In this document: in pieces, positions 33,261 to 45,715 of the stretch | Layout of the letters: each line of letters opens with the position of its first letter | How positions within the stretch are numbered: position 1 is the stretch's first letter | From: Triatoma infestans | Taxonomy: Eukaryota > Arthropoda > Insecta > Hemiptera > Reduviidae | Assembly: GCA_011037195.1 (NCBI GenBank) | Contig: JAAEAF010000096.1 | Location: forward strand, 186,001 to 250,000 | Direction: 5' to 3' | Length of the DNA: 64,000 nucleotides | Notes under the pieces: generated by a model | Told to the model about the DNA's origin: nothing | Databases searched by the model: none | Seen by the model: the letters and a program-made list of their open reading frames with translations, nothing else | Translations under genes and position numbers: made by a program

Positions 33261-33439
33261 ACTAATGACTCGGTCCGTAATTGTTATTTCCATAAATGAA
33301 TTTAAATTAACAAAAAGTAAAAACTATTTATTTAAGTTTCGTTTAATTTGTTAATTTAAATTACATTATAAATAATGTCTAATTAGAAAGATTAACAAGG
33401 TATGTTTGTCGCAACTCAATATAGTTGAGCAGTCCCATT

Positions 33440-33660
33440 TATTGTATTAACTTTTGTGCAATAGAAGAAGTGTTTCTCCTTCCTTCTAAAAGGCCCATGT
33501 TTATGCGAAGTTTATAGCCAAATTTTTAAAGTTGAGTTTTCATCAGAAATTGTACATGTTTGAGGTCTCCTGAGTAAGAAAACATTTTCTTTAGAAAAGT
33601 CTGTATATATATACTTTTTATTTGAAATTATTTTCCAAGAAAGAAATTAAGGAGGTTTTG
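33440..33660 (+). repeat. fragment of the right-half repeat family
   Basis: TTTTCATCAGAAATTGTACATG and TGAGGTCTCCTGAGTAAGAAA match the first 150 bp of longer copies. Most of the element is missing. Confidence 0.6.
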
Positions 33661-33803
33661 AGAGTGAGAGATAAGTTTATGCTTTCCTCATGGGGTGGGT
33701 TTAGCGTAATGGACACCTAATTTGGAAGTAGGACGTTAAGTCCGCCTGAAAAATAGGCATTACTTTACTTAGTTTTAACGCTTTCCTCAAAAAACTGGTT
33801 TTT

Positions 33804-34145
33804 ATTAGCATCCGGTATTTTATCCGTTGTGGCATGCATATTCCTTTTGTTCTGACTGGTTTCGGATTCTCATCCATCGTCAGAGCAAATTCACCAAGTT
33901 CGTATGGAGAGTTCACTTTAATGCAATATTTCTGTTACTCTCAGACTTGTTGGATTGTTGATTTGGTCTGTTTCACTACACAACCAACTAACCAACAAGT
34001 GTGTGTAAAATATTGCGTTGAAGTGAACTCTCTTCAACAACTTGGTGAATATCCTCTGACGATGGATGAGAATCCTAAACCGGTCAAGAGCAACAGGAAT
34101 AAGCATGCTACGACAGACAAAATGCCAGATGTTATCCAGCATTGC
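33804..34145. mobile_element. foldback element, copy C
   Basis: Left arm CCGGTATTTTATCCGTTGTG then TTTCGGATTCTCATCCATCG and AATTCACCAAGTTCG. Right arm GAATATCCTCTGACGATGG, then GCATGCTACGACAGAC and GATGTTATCCAGCATTGCGG. The outer right end preserves bases lost on the left. The centre has two facing AATATT/ACTTGTTGG segments. Confidence 0.8.
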
Positions 34146-34149
34146 GGCA

Positions 34150-35741
34150 ACAATGGTTTTTATTTTAGATTCTGCCATTAGTATTAACATTGAATACAAT
34201 TAAAAATCTAGTAAATGCATAATAAATTTGAAAAAGCATTTGTTATTTATAATAGTGTAAATTGTGCAGTAAGAGCTAGTAATTTGAGTGTCTCACAACA
34301 ACTAGATTTTTTTCAGTTAGAAAGGAATGAGGTCTCTAAAACTGATGACTGCAGCACGACCAATTGGAAATTTTAAATATTTATCAGTATGCCTAGTTTT
34401 AACAATTTGCTAATTATGAACATCAGATTTACTGATAAAATAAGTACTGTGATATCCAAATATTTCTTGATACTAATCTCACGGCAGGACCAAATTTGGA
34501 AACTGACAGATCTTGAATCATTGAAGGAACTATTGAATTTACTTACTTATTCAGTAATATTAATTACTCAATAATTCTTTCAATAGGCCATTTATTTATC
34601 TTAAATAGCACTTTTAATTAGTAGATTGTGATAAAAATGGTATAGTATTAGTAATCATATTTCTGGCCAACACGATAAGTTGATGTTGGTTCTTTTCTGA
34701 GAACAGCTCACATCGTAACAGAGATATGGTTTATAAGCAGATCATATGTCTGTGATAACAATACTTAATTATGTAATATTTAATATAAATCACAATAGAA
34801 ATTACTGAATTACTTCTCTCATGTAATTCTGTAACCCACAATTGTAGTTAAACCAGCAGATTGTCTTGTTAGTTTTTTGTAGATATTTATTTCTTATCAA
34901 AAAAATTAATGATGGATAAGATGAAAACCACAACCAATTAATAAAAAATAATAATAATTTTTCCTAAAACCTAACAATTGTTTTTAAAGGGAAAAAATCT
35001 GTTGTGAAACACTCAGACATTTTTTTCTTACTGCAATTTACATACTGACTTAATTTGTTACAAAATTACAATTCTTACTAGATCCTCATTATTCATAACA
35101 TTATTTACGAACGGCCAACAAATATTTTTCCCATAATATAATACATTTCCTAGAAGAAAAAGAAGCCGCTGAAATCCCAGGTTTTATCCAGCATAACGGA
35201 CTCGAACACATATTCATTAAAAATTCCTAATTTGCAGAAAATTGGTCGATTATAATTATCCAACTTATCTGGTCGGACAGCCGTACGCCATTTGATTAAA
35301 CTGTTAGCTGCTTGTTGAAACTATTGGCTTCGAAGGAATCGAACATCAGTATTAGTTAGGCTGATTTTCATTAGAAAACAGGGTACTGAAAAAAGATCGT
35401 AACAATTATACAATCTTAAAAAAAAAGAGTTTGACTTTTCATTTATTTATTTATTTCTGAGTGTTTATTATGTTTGAAAAGAAAACAGAAATGGAAAAGT
35501 AATAAATAAACATAAAAAATATATGTATATATTTGAAGAACAAGAAAATGTTCACAATAAATGATAATAATACTAAAATATCACAAGCCAATCAAAAAGT
35601 AGACAGCCAAATTTTAGAGATAAATATGAAGACAAAACTTGCTAAGTGATTACCATACGTTTTTTTGTTTCTTTACATAAAATGGAATAAATATAAATGA
35701 CAAGAAATGAGAGTGAATTCTGTTTTTGTTTACATACAGTC
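34150..35741. other. spacer 3' of cuticle gene 2, nothing recognised
   Basis: AT-rich DNA. On the minus strand AATAAA hexamers near 35447-35470 could end the cuticle gene 2 transcript about 270 bases past its stop. I see no element or coding motif otherwise. Confidence 0.45.
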
Positions 35742-36422
35742 TTAATGATAATATTTGGCAGCAAGACCGAAGGGGGCGGCAACTTTAGCAACGGCGGGGC
35801 CAGCATAAGCAACAGGACCCGCTGCAGCTACCTTACCAACTAAAGGTTCCTTGTGTACTACTGCATTGAAACCATTAACTGGATCAGCTGTATATTCCAC
35901 TGTACGTCTTGTACCGTCCGAATCGGTGAGACTGTAACTACCTTGGACAACATCTCCTTGCCGGCTTTCATGCTGGCTCTTTGAATCGCCAGTCAAAGCA
36001 TCTTGGATATCATAAGCGTAAGAGTATTGTGGATTTGGATCGTATTCATCGGCGGCGACCACTGCTTTTGCAGCATATGCAGGCGCACCAGCATAAGCAA
36101 TTGGACCGGCGGCGGCTACTTTAGCAACAGCGGGACCAGCATATCCAACAGCGGCGGGACCGGCGTATCCGAAACCTGGAGCGCCGGCATAAGCACGAGC
36201 CGCTAGTGGTGCTCCTGGGGCAAATACTGCCGGTGCCCCGATAGCACCAGCATTGGCGGCTGCAATCATTGCGCACAGTACAAACAACTGAAACATATCA
36301 GCAAAACTAATGTAAATATATCTGCCTTTTTTTTTTTTAAACAAAAAATGAAGCAAATAAAACGAAAACAAACAAAAAATGACCCAAAATTTCAAAAATT
36401 AAAAATTTACCTTGATAGCCAT
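35742..36422 (-). CDS. RR-2 cuticle protein 2, secreted chitin-binding
   Basis: Structural cuticle protein that binds chitin in the extracellular matrix. Exon 1 (36411-36422) encodes MAIK and exon 2 (35742-36287) the rest; the total is 185 residues. The joined signal peptide is [18 protein letters not shown]. Two runs built on [14 protein letters not shown] flank the RR-2 domain (about 85-152: [51 protein letters not shown]). The C-terminus is LAAKYYH. It is a paralog of the gene at 18818-20471, with the same exon layout and the same intron position inside the signal. A well-formed promoter precedes it. Confidence 0.95.
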
Positions 36423-36448
36423 GTTTATTGTTTGAGTGTGGATTGAAA

Positions 36449-36485
36449 ACTGAATTTTGCACCCTAAGTGGGGTCCGTTTATATA
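36449..36485 (-). promoter_or_regulatory. TATA box and Inr of cuticle gene 2
   Basis: On the minus strand TATATAAA (36485-36478) stands about 30 bases before TCAGT (36453-36449), the arthropod initiator. The predicted start at 36451 gives a 5' UTR of about 29 bases. TATA plus Inr is common in insect cuticle genes. Confidence 0.75.
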
Positions 36486-36989
36486 GTTCCATGACTGGCG
36501 AACTCACTAGCTGTATTATATAGACACGGAGATATAACCACACCCTTGACATATACCTAGAGGCAATACATTTCGTACTTTTAACTATAATATTTTACTT
36601 TAACAATTCTTCTACCTACCCTCTCCTCAACCCCGCCCCCCACAAATGTTCAGGTAACGATCTTAATGGTTACAAATATTTTTTTGTTTCAAAGAATCAT
36701 CGATTGCTTATTTAATGCTTAATCATTGATCTTATTATCGATCAAATTCATTAGTAGTAAAATAGAGAGCTAGAAAAATAACTTTATCACATTTGTTGTT
36801 CAAAATATCTAGTTAAAATAAATAAGGCAGTATTTGTTAGCGCGCATGTTACAGTGTTGTACACTAATTTCTCTTACTGTAATTATACGATTAAAATGGC
36901 AAATGTTTTTTAATATTTCAAATTTTACTCATTTGTCCTAACATTAAATAGAGAGGTAAAGAAGGAAAAAAGACCATGAACTGTCCCAA

Positions 36990-37630
36990 CACACATAACA
37001 TTTAAGGCGTTAAAAAATGTGCAGAATTTGGGGGAGGGGGGGTTCAAAAAGTTACAACAATAAAAGCGATAGGTTAGTGATAGGTCTGTGCAGTTTGTAA
37101 AAAGTCGTTTTTCGAGGGAATTCCGAAAAACTATTCTGTAAAATCGCAGTTCCGGTTAACCGATTTTTTTCAAATTTGGAATAATGCAATACTTCTAATG
37201 TATATTAATATTTTTGCTCTGAAGTGGTACTTTTGAGGAAAGCTAAATGCCAGTATTTCCCCTGAATCTTGGAAAAATGTTTCAAATGAAAGTGGTAGGT
37301 ATTTGTGTGTAGATTGCATACGAAGTTTAAAGAAAATCGTTAGAGGCGTTTTCGAGAAAATCGTGAAAAACAAAAAATTCTGTAAAGTCGCACATCCAGT
37401 TGATGGAATTTGCCCGAAACCTTAGCCTAATTGAAATACAAAATTTGGGCTTCCTGCGATTTTCCTGCGTCTTTTGAGATATTTGGGTCACACACACACA
37501 CATATACAAACGCACCATTCGCTCAAAACTTTTTTTTTCGTACTCCGGGATAAAAAATATGGAGTAAGAGAAAGTAAAAAAATTCTGGTCTGAAATTCCC
37601 AAATGACTTTCCCTTCCTGCAATTTTCATA
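36990..37630 (-). repeat. right-half repeat family, reverse copy
   Basis: Reverse-orientation units with CAGTTCCGGTTAACCGATTT (37148) and a TCTTTTGAGATATTTGGGTC segment, then a CA run and CCGGGATAAAA. A second truncated end (GAGTAAGAGAAAGT, 37562) follows. Bases 36500-36990 are AT-rich without a feature I recognise. Confidence 0.8.
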
Positions 37631-37737
37631 ATTCTAATTTACAAATTATCCATTAATTGTTACTTTATACTAAAATACTTAGTTGCTTCAGTATATCTTC
37701 AACTAGATAGACTTACGCTATACATTTTTTTATTTTA

Positions 37738-37954
37738 TTTAAGGCGCGTCAACATGTAGGTCATTGGCGCGCGAAACCTTCTCAGTGTACTGCCGGCCTC
37801 CGGACAGTGTTCTCTCGTTACAGACAATACTATAGACAGTGAGCTGTAGAGGCTCCTAGGAAGAAAAAATATCTAAGGGCAGTACAGCTGGCCTCGAACC
37901 CGGGTCCTCAGCGTGGGAGTCCAATACGCTAACCACTTAGCTATTCCCCTCCCT
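37738..37954 (-). mobile_element. tRNA-derived SINE, copy 3
   Basis: On the minus strand the head reads GGGAATAGCTAAGTGGTTAG, then GACCCGGGTTCGAGGCCAG, followed by the shared body and a 3' end of TTGACGCGCCTT. The anticodon-arm region (TTGGACTCCCACGC) differs from copy 1. Confidence 0.88.
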
Positions 37955-37964
37955 ATATAATATA

Positions 37965-40095
37965 ATGAAAAACACTGTGTGCCCTGTATCAACTTTCTTG
38001 GAAAAAGTTTCAGATAAAAATTTCTACGTCTAGTAAGTTTAGGGAGGCTTAACGTCCAAGTACCATATAAGGTAGTTTCGTGGACAGGGGCGGAAGCACA
38101 TTCTTGATTGTTAATACTCTAAACTAATATGAAATTTACCATTATAGGCGGGACTCGAACTGGGAATCTCCCAGATACAAATCCATGCTCATATCCACTA
38201 CATTGAACCTACCTTGAGGAAATCTCCATATCTATCTCTCTTCCCAAATATCCTTAAATTTCTTTCTTGGAAAATAATTTCAAATAAAAGTATTAGGTCT
38301 CTGTTTTATTATAGTTAGTATATCAAATTTAATAAAATCAGACAGTGTTTTTATGGAGAAAATCGCAGAAGACTGAAAGAACTGTTCGGTAATAACGCAT
38401 TTCTGGTCGGCCGATTTTCTTTAAACTCAGAATTTTGGCAATACATTTAATTCTAATTAATATTATTTAGACGACAGATTTGTATAATAAACTAAATAGC
38501 ACTTTCCAGGAGTTACAACCCCATCCCTCACCAATTAGTCTTCTTAAATGAACTTTCCTGGAGAAATATTTCAAATAAAAGTTAACTCTGTGTATGTGTG
38601 GTTGATATATCAAGTTTAAAGAAAATCGTTGGAAGCTGTTAGGCTGGGAGTGATAGAAATCTGAATTCATAGTTAGTACATCAAATTCAATGAGATTCGT
38701 CTGATTTATTATGAAGAAAATTGAAAAAAAAAAATGCTCAGTAAAAACGCACTTCCGGTCAACCGATTTTCTTCAAACTCAGAATATTAGTAAATGTAAT
38801 TCTAATTAATATTAGTTAGATGATAGAATTGTGTAATAAACTAAAATAGTCACTTTACAGGAAAGCATAACTCCGTTATGTCCCCCGATTGAATTTAAAA
38901 TGAAATTTTCCGGAGAAATGTTTCAAATAAAAGTTGTAGTCGCTTCGTATGTTAGTTAATATATTAAGTTTAAAGAAAATCGTTGTAGCTTTTCGAGGAA
39001 ATCGCAAAAAAAAAAAACTGAAAAATCCATTGAGTAAAGTGGATATTTACGGTTGAATTAGGAATTTAGACAGATAAATTCCTGTCGGATCCCATGGTGT
39101 GACATCCCTAAAAGAATGTCAAGTTTGAATTTTCTGCGATTTTTCGGTTTTAAGATAACTCATACAAATTGAACTCAGGGGACCTCAATTTGTCACGATT
39201 ACAATATTTTCTCTTACCATTTACTTCCTCTTAGATACTTTCTCTTACCATTTTACCAGGAGTAAGAGAGACACATGACTTGCTTTTACTGCAATTTACA
39301 CAGCTGTAATTGACAAATTTTCTTCAAACTTATAATATTTGCCGAAATATTTAGTTGTGTTCAATGATTTTATTAATGGAACAATCTAAACTTTATAAAA
39401 CCACTTTATTGACGAAATCACAGACTTAATCTCTTCCCAAAGAAAACGCCCTTAAATGAACCTTCTCAGGAAAAAAATGGAAAAAAAGGTGACAGATCTC
39501 TGTATGTATAGTTATACCAAATTTAATAAAATCCTCGGTGTTTTTTATGGAGAAAATCGCAAAAAATGAAACAACTAGTAGGAAAAAGGCACTTCCGGCC
39601 AAACGATTTTTTTAAACCGGGAATTTTGGTAACATAAATAATTCTGATTAATATTATCGAGATAAAGGCATCTTATAATAAACTGAAATAGCATTTTAGA
39701 GGAAAACATAACCCCTCTCCTAAAAGTCCCCCTTAAATGAATTTTTCCGAAGAAATGTTTTAAATAAAAGTTGTAGCATTGTCATGTGTATAGTTGGTAT
39801 ATACAGTAGTTTAAAGAAAATCGTTAGAACAATTGTCGAACAAATTACAAAAAACTGAACAATCCATTTAGTAAAGTGGTACTTCCGGTGGAGGAATTTT
39901 GAAAGATAACTTAACGAATGGTCCCATGGTGATACGTAAACGGAATGTCAACTTTGAACTTTCTGTGATTGTCGTACGGCACGGAACCATTTAAAAAAAA
40001 AAAAAACACTTTTTCAGACACAGTTAACTCAAAACGTGTATTTCCTGTGAAAACTCGATACCGAAAATTCGCCACGATCGCAATACTTGCTCTTA
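37965..40095 (-). repeat. right-half repeat family, several tandem reverse units
   Basis: About six units of roughly 300 bp in reverse orientation. Each has a form of CACTTCCGGTCAACCGATTTT (38749, 39591, 39887), AAACTCAGAATTTTGG, GGAGAAATGTTTCAAATAAAAG and TAAAGAAAATCGTTGGAGC. The block ends at 40095 with ACGATCGCAATACTTGCTC. Bases 40100-40620 are AT-rich with nothing recognised. Confidence 0.82.
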
Positions 40096-40624
40096 CCAGC
40101 AGCCAGACAAAATAAAAAGAATCTACGGACTGTTGAAGTGAAAGTAAATGTTTTTAGCTGTTGAAGTTTTGGACACTTATATCGAAGTAGGTAAAGAATT
40201 GCAAAATTTACTGCCTCCAGTAATGAAGATGTTTGATAGGTAGCAATACGAAGTGCCGAGATAACTAATTCAGACAAATCAGTTCTGGTCACCCGATTTT
40301 TAACATCAGGTTAGAAAAATGGCAAGATACGAGCAGACACTCCAATGTGGAGAAGAGATTAGAACATTATACCCAAAACATCGTATTTACTCCAATTTTT
40401 ACGATTTACCAACGAAGAGCTAGAAGGTGGGGAGTTATGTGTTCATCTTTCCTGAGCTTAAAAATAAATCTGTTACATGAATTGATGGCTGTTTGGAGTT
40501 GAACTTATACAGTTCACCAATGAGTTTATTATAAACCAAACAGTAGTAATCTAGATGAGGAAATACTGGGATTGAAATGAGTTGTTTACGAAGAACTGTA
40601 GATAACATTCGCCTGTTGCATTTT

Positions 40625-40740
40625 TTTACTTTCTCTTACTCCTTGTAACAGGAAGTATTGTGTCAAATTTTCAGTATCGAGTTTTCACCGGAAATACACG
40701 TTTTGAGGTCCCCTGAGTCCAAGTGGCTTTTAGAAAATGG

Positions 40741-40775
<35 letters not shown>

Positions 40776-41530
40776 AGAATAGCGCAAAAACGAAAAATCG
40801 CAGGAAGTTGATATTAACAAAGTTGATAATCCGTTTAGGTATCACCATGGGATCCGAAAGCAAGCTATGTATCAAAATTACTCAACCGAAAGTATCACTT
40901 TACCGAATAGTTTTTTCACTTTTTTCAGGTTTTCCCGAAGATGGCTCCAACGATTTTCTTTAAACTTGGGATATCAATTACACATGTAAACATCTACAAC
41001 TTTTATTTGAAACATTTGTCCGGAAAAATTTATTTAAGTTCACTTTTTGGGGAGAGGAGGGATTAGATTTTCCTCTAAAGTGCTATTTCAGTTTATTAAA
41101 AATTCTATCATCTAATTAATATCAATTACAATTAAATATAATGTTGAAAACCGAATTTGAAGAAAATCGATGACCGAATCGAATTTGAAGTGCGTTTTTA
41201 CTGAAAAGTATTTTTCATTTTTCTGATATTTTCTCTAAAACGGCTCCAATTATTTTCTTTGAACTATGTGAACTACACAAATAAAGGGCTACAACTTTTA
41301 TTTGGAACATTTCCCCCCGGTAAACTATATAAAAGGGGGCTTCCTGGGGAGAAGATTATCTTTCAAGAAAATCAGAAAACCGCAATTGCTTTTTTACTGA
41401 AAAGTTTTTCAGTTTTCGTGATTTTCTCCTTAAAAACACCAACGAATTTCATTAAATTTGGTATACTTCTATAAAATTTGTCAATTACAATTTTATAAAC
41501 TGCAGTAAGAAAAAGCTGTATGAGTGTTTC
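40625..41530 (+). repeat. right-half repeat family, nearly complete forward copy
   Basis: Starts TACTTTCTCTTACTCCTTG then GAAGTATTGTGTCAAATTTT. It passes through a GT microsatellite (40745-40772) and GGTATCACCATGGGATCCG, and two 300-bp units. It ends CAGTAAGAAAAAGCTGTATG and GAGTGTTTCACACCAG. Its layout is a good model for the family. Confidence 0.85.
40745..40772. repeat. GT microsatellite inside the repeat family
   Basis: A GT run of 28 bp. GT/CA runs recur at the same relative place in other copies (37494, 53038, 54229), so they are a built-in part of the element. Confidence 0.9.
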
Positions 41531-41539
41531 ACACCAGGA

Positions 41540-41910
41540 CGCTAAGTTATAACGCCTCTTCTTATTATAATTGATTTGTTTAATTACACCAATAGTTCGA
41601 TTTCTTTTTTTACGTTGTTGCGAGAAACTAGGTTTTGATTGCATTAGTCTTACGTAGAATTCCATCTTTACAGTACTTTTTCAATAATTGTAGAAGTTGT
41701 TGGCCGTTAGAAATGATCTGATGTATCTCTTAGTTGGCTGATCGGCCGGGGGTATCATAAGAAAACCACTAAAAAGTTTTTTTAAAGTGTTTTTTATTAA
41801 TGGCCCGACGTTTCGACAAACATTGTTTGTCTTCTTCTACAAAAAAAGGAATCGAACTAATTATTACTAGTGCAATTAAACAAATAAATTATAATAAGAA
41901 GAACTAGAGA
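41540..41910. repeat. interrupted inverted repeat with Penelope-type end
   Basis: TTCTTATTATAATTGATTTG (41558) is answered by CAAATAAATTATAATAAGAAG (41881). Between them lies GGCCCGACGTTTCGACAAAC with its facing GTTTGTC (41802-41831). On the minus strand this reads GACAAACAATGTTTGTCGAAACGTCGG, a stem-loop plus GAAACG like the ends of Penelope-like elements. The expected CTGATGA is degenerate. Confidence 0.45.
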
Positions 41911-42368
41911 CCTAGAGAGTTCGATAAACTAGAGACTATGTTAATCGGGAATAATCATCTGATGGTTATATGTGCAAATTTCTAAAATTTGCAAGTTTGT
42001 TCTTCTTGAAAATTTTCAAGTTTAAAAGACGAAAATTTAGTGATTATTACTATAAACTGTAAGTACTTTTTGCAATTATTAATCCTGTGCAAGCGAAATA
42101 GCACAAGTTTTATTTTTTTATGTAAAGTGACAATTAATGAAATTTACCTAACCTCAAACTGTAAATAATTTTCTCCTTTGTTTGACATTTAAATTATAAT
42201 TAAATTTAGACACCATGTAAATATTATTATTGTATATGTTTATTGTTCAGTTTTAATGTAAATATTGTGAGTGCGTGTATATATATAAAAACTCTCTTTT
42301 CGCTGTACATTAATCTCCCCACTATTAAAAAGTAACCTTCTTCTCATCCATAAACTTCAATTTTCTCT

Positions 42369-42964
42369 GTGCTGTTTACTGTCACTATGATGCTTAATAA
42401 TACAACTTATGCCACTTCCTCAACTAATGAATCCACATCCTCAGTTATCTCAAAACCAACCAAAAGAAAACCGAATTCACAGAACTGTTCACCACCTAAA
42501 AACAAAAAGAAAAGTGCTCGCACAAACGGAAACAAACCTTTATCAATCGACACCAAACTACCCAACCTATTTTCAGATCAAAATTGCTCACCTCAAACGT
42601 CTACGGAGAATACACTGGTAGCTCCAGATGTACTCACCTACAATCCGTTCTCTCCCCTCACCGTCCACAATGATATGGAAACCACAATACCGTCAGAGCC
42701 ACAGCGAACCCCAAAACCACCCCACATTTATCTAAAAAATGTCACAAGATATGTAGACTTATGCAAGCCCTCACACAGTTAGCCGGACCAAACAACTTTA
42801 TATGCAAAGGTCGAGCAGCAGATCTTATTGTTAACCCTAAAACTGTGGATGGCTACAGGAACATCATCCAGTACTTTAAAGGAAAGAACGCAGATACATA
42901 CCAGCTACAACAAGAAAAAGCCTATCGCATTATCATTAAATATCTGCACCAAAGTACACCTTAA
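42369..42964 (+). pseudogene. LINE ORF1 (gag-like) fragment, frameshifted
   Basis: The first frame (42369-42782) is Ser/Thr/Pro/Lys-rich and ends PHIYLKNVTRYVDLCK. A second frame (42761-42964) continues ALTQLAGPNNFICKGRAADL then IQYFKGKNADTYQLQ and RIIIKYLHQSTP. This order (PPIFVKN-, ICK-, YFK-K-A-, VIKxLHxST) is that of the nucleic-acid-binding ORF1 of Jockey-type LINEs. A frameshift separates the two and no ORF2 follows. Flanks 41910-42368 and 42965-43090 hold nothing recognisable. Confidence 0.7.
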
Positions 42965-43094
42965 ACACAAAGTAAAACTTACCAACACACCCTAATCCAT
43001 TAGCAGCTAACTTGTCCTCATTACCATATTACTTATTGAACCATTGTGTACAGTTGTAAATGACAGATAAAAAGTTAAAAGAAAAAAGTTAATC

Positions 43095-43450
43095 GGAGTA
43101 AGAGAAAGTATTGTGAGTGTTTCACACCAGATTTTTTTATCTGATGAAGGGCTTTTGTAAATTCTGCTCGAAATCTCTTGTATACGGTCAGTCCATGAAA
43201 GCGTATTAAAAACACCTAAGTCCTAAATGAGGTAAATTATGAAAATTAATTCTGTTTATAAATTTCTGGTACCTAACTATAAATACCTTAGTTTTAAAAA
43301 TATTACAAGCTCAGACAAATTCTCTTCTATAAAGAGAGAGCGAGAGGGGTGATTTTCAAAAAAACTACTTTTTCGTACTCAGGGGACCTGTGAACTTACA
43401 TTTCCGGTGTAAACTCAATTTCGCAAATCAGGCACGAGTGCAATACTTTG
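43095..43450. repeat. right-half repeat family end fragments
   Basis: A forward 3' end (GGAGTAAGAGAAAGTATTGTG, GAGTGTTTCACACCAGATTT, 43096-43140), AT-rich DNA, and then a reverse 5' fragment (CTCAGGGGACCTGTGAAC, 43377-43450). 43450-43880 shows nothing recognisable. Confidence 0.65.
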
Positions 43451-43879
43451 CTGTTAACACCTTTAATGAATACAAAAATGAAGAATCAATACAGCAATGT
43501 AATAAAGTGTTTAACGCTCAGTGATTTCTTCCTGATGTCAAAATAAAGCAGTCAACTATCTAACACGTTAACCTTTCAACAAAAGTATATAAGTAGCTAC
43601 CTAGATAGACTTTATAATTATTTTCATAGTCCATAACAACTTATTACCTCCAAGAAGAAGGAAAAAAAAACTAGAAAATCGGGTAAAGACCATTTAATTA
43701 ATTAGGTCTTTGTAAATATCGGAAAAGTTCTCGTATTTTGAAAGATCTAGTGGTGGTGGTATACTACAATTTACTGAACTGATATTTCAAGGAATAGCAA
43801 TAATATCGCAATACCCTAGAATCTACATAGTTCGCAGGGAGATATTTGTACTTAACTTATCCCTTTCTTTATCCCAAGA

Positions 43880-44445
43880 GAAAGTATTGCGATTTTACCG
43901 AATTTTCGAAATTGAGGAAATTGGTTTGAAATGGTTTGAGCTCCCTTGAGTAAGAAAAAAGAAATGTATATAAATTTATATATTTATGTGTGTAAGAGCA
44001 AAATAGGTATTTCAAAAACGAAAAGATGCAGTTAACTCAAACTTGATATTTCGTTTAGGTCAATACCCCTGAATTAGACCCGAAGATTTCGGGCAAAATC
44101 CATCAACCGGAAGTGCGACTTTACGGAATGTTTTTTTTGTCTGTTTTAGCGATTTTTATTTTTTTAACTCCGTATTCTATCTTAATACATCTATCACTTT
44201 TATTTGAAACATTTTCCCAGAATTTTTTGTTGTGTGGGGGTTTCTGGGGGAACAGTTATGTTGCTTAAAGTGCCACTTCAGTTTTACGACCTATTAATAT
44301 TAATAAAAATTAGAAGCTTTGGTAGATTGCCAAATTTGAAGAAAATACAGCTAACCGGAAGTGCCAGTGTACAAAATAGTTTTTTGAGATACTATAACGA
44401 TTTCTTGGAATACTTGGAAAAATCAAGGGCACAGATATAAACATG
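43880..44445 (+). repeat. right-half repeat family, forward copy
   Basis: Begins at AAGAGAAAGTATTGCGATTT. It contains CATCAACCGGAAGTGCGAC (44100) and AGCTAACCGGAAGTGCCAG (44350), spaced about 250 bp apart. It is cut off before its 3' end, just ahead of a SINE. Confidence 0.8.
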
Positions 44446-44481
44446 AATAGTAGATAAATGTTCAGATATAAACCTATCACT

Positions 44482-44711
44482 GGGGGAGGGATTAGCTAAG
44501 TGCATTGGACTCCCATGCGGTGGTCCCGGGTTCGAGTCCAGCGGTACCCTTAGATTTTTTCTTCCTAGAAGCCTCTACAGCTCACTGCTCGGTGATGGAC
44601 AGTGTTGCCTGTAGCGAGAGAACACTGTCCGGAGGCCGGCAATGCACTGAGAAGGCTCCGGGCGCTAATGACCATAGTTGTTGACGCGCCTTACATTAAA
44701 AAAAACAAAAC
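44482..44711 (+). mobile_element. tRNA-derived SINE, copy 4
   Basis: GGGAGGGATTAGCTAAGTGC, then GGTCCCGGGTTCGAGTCCAG (T-arm, box B), the shared body with ACACTGTCCGGAGGCCGGC, and an A-rich tail. It lies between two repeat-family copies. Confidence 0.88.
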
Positions 44712-44719
44712 CTATCACT

Positions 44720-45370
44720 TTTGTCTGAAAGGTTTAAAAAAAAAAAAAAAGTTGCAGCCCTTTAAGAGAAAATAGCAGAAAAATGGAAAATACTTTTCAG
44801 TAAAAACTCACTTCCGGTCATCCTATTTTCTTCAAACTCAGAATTTCAACAACGTAATAAATTTTAATTAATATTATTTAGATGATTGAATTGTGTAATA
44901 AACTGTAATAGCACTTTAGAAAAAAACTTAACTCCACTCCTACCCAAAAAGTGCCCTTAAATGAATTTTCCCGGAGAAGTGTATCAAATAGATATAAATA
45001 GATAATAGATGTGTAGTTTAATACCAAGTTTAAAGAAAATAGTTGGAGCCATTTTTGAGAAAACTGCAAAAGTGAAAAAAAAATCAGAAAAGTAGTGCTT
45101 CGGTTGAAGGAATTTTGACACATATCTTACTATCGGATCTTACTATGGTGATTCCTAAACGGAATATCAAGTTTGTACTTTTTACGATTTTTCGTTTTTG
45201 AGCTATGCTATTCATATACATATACAGATGTACATATATACGAGTATATATAGACCACTTGCTAAAAACCACTTTTTTGGACCAAGGGGACCTCAAAACT
45301 TTAATTTCCGGTGAAAACTCGATATCCAAAATTTGACCAGATTACAATACTTCCTCTTACTAGGATTAAG
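44720..45370 (-). repeat. right-half repeat family, reverse copy
   Basis: Reverse orientation with CACTTCCGGTCATCCTATTT (44811). It has a complete terminal segment to 45370 (GGGACCTCAAAACTTTAATT, CAATACTTCCTCTTACTAGG). Confidence 0.8.
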
Positions 45371-45374
45371 AGGA

Positions 45375-45715
45375 AGTAAAAATCGGTTGACCGGAAGTGC
45401 AATATTATGAAAAGGTTTTTTTCCAGTTTTCTGGACACCCCCCACCCATAAAGACACCATCGGGTTTCATTACACATGGTTTGTAAACTAACAGAGATCT
45501 ATTACTTTTGCTTGGAACTTTTTTGCTGAAAGTTCAATAAGTAGTTTGGGGGAGAGGTTATAATCCTCTAAAAAAAGTGGTTCAGATTCTGCCACTGATA
45601 TAACATTGAAAACAACTAATAAGAATGTAAGTCTGAAGAAAATTTGTCATTTATAACTGTGAGTAACTTGCAGTAAGAAAAAGCCGTGTGTTTCACACCA
45701 GATTTTCATTTTCAT
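45375..45715 (+). repeat. right-half repeat family, forward 3' part
   Basis: Opens GGTTGACCGGAAGTGCAATA and ends GCAGTAAGAAAAAGCCGTG and TGTTTCACACCAGATTTTC. It abuts the preceding reverse copy at its shared AGTAAGAGGAAGT stem, so the two form a head-to-head pair. Confidence 0.78.

Noticed and set aside
40658..40963. Open frames of 60-130 residues recurring through 37-58 kb
   Set aside because: The same translated phrases recur in every copy of the non-coding repeat family with different stops. They are not under coding constraint that I can see.
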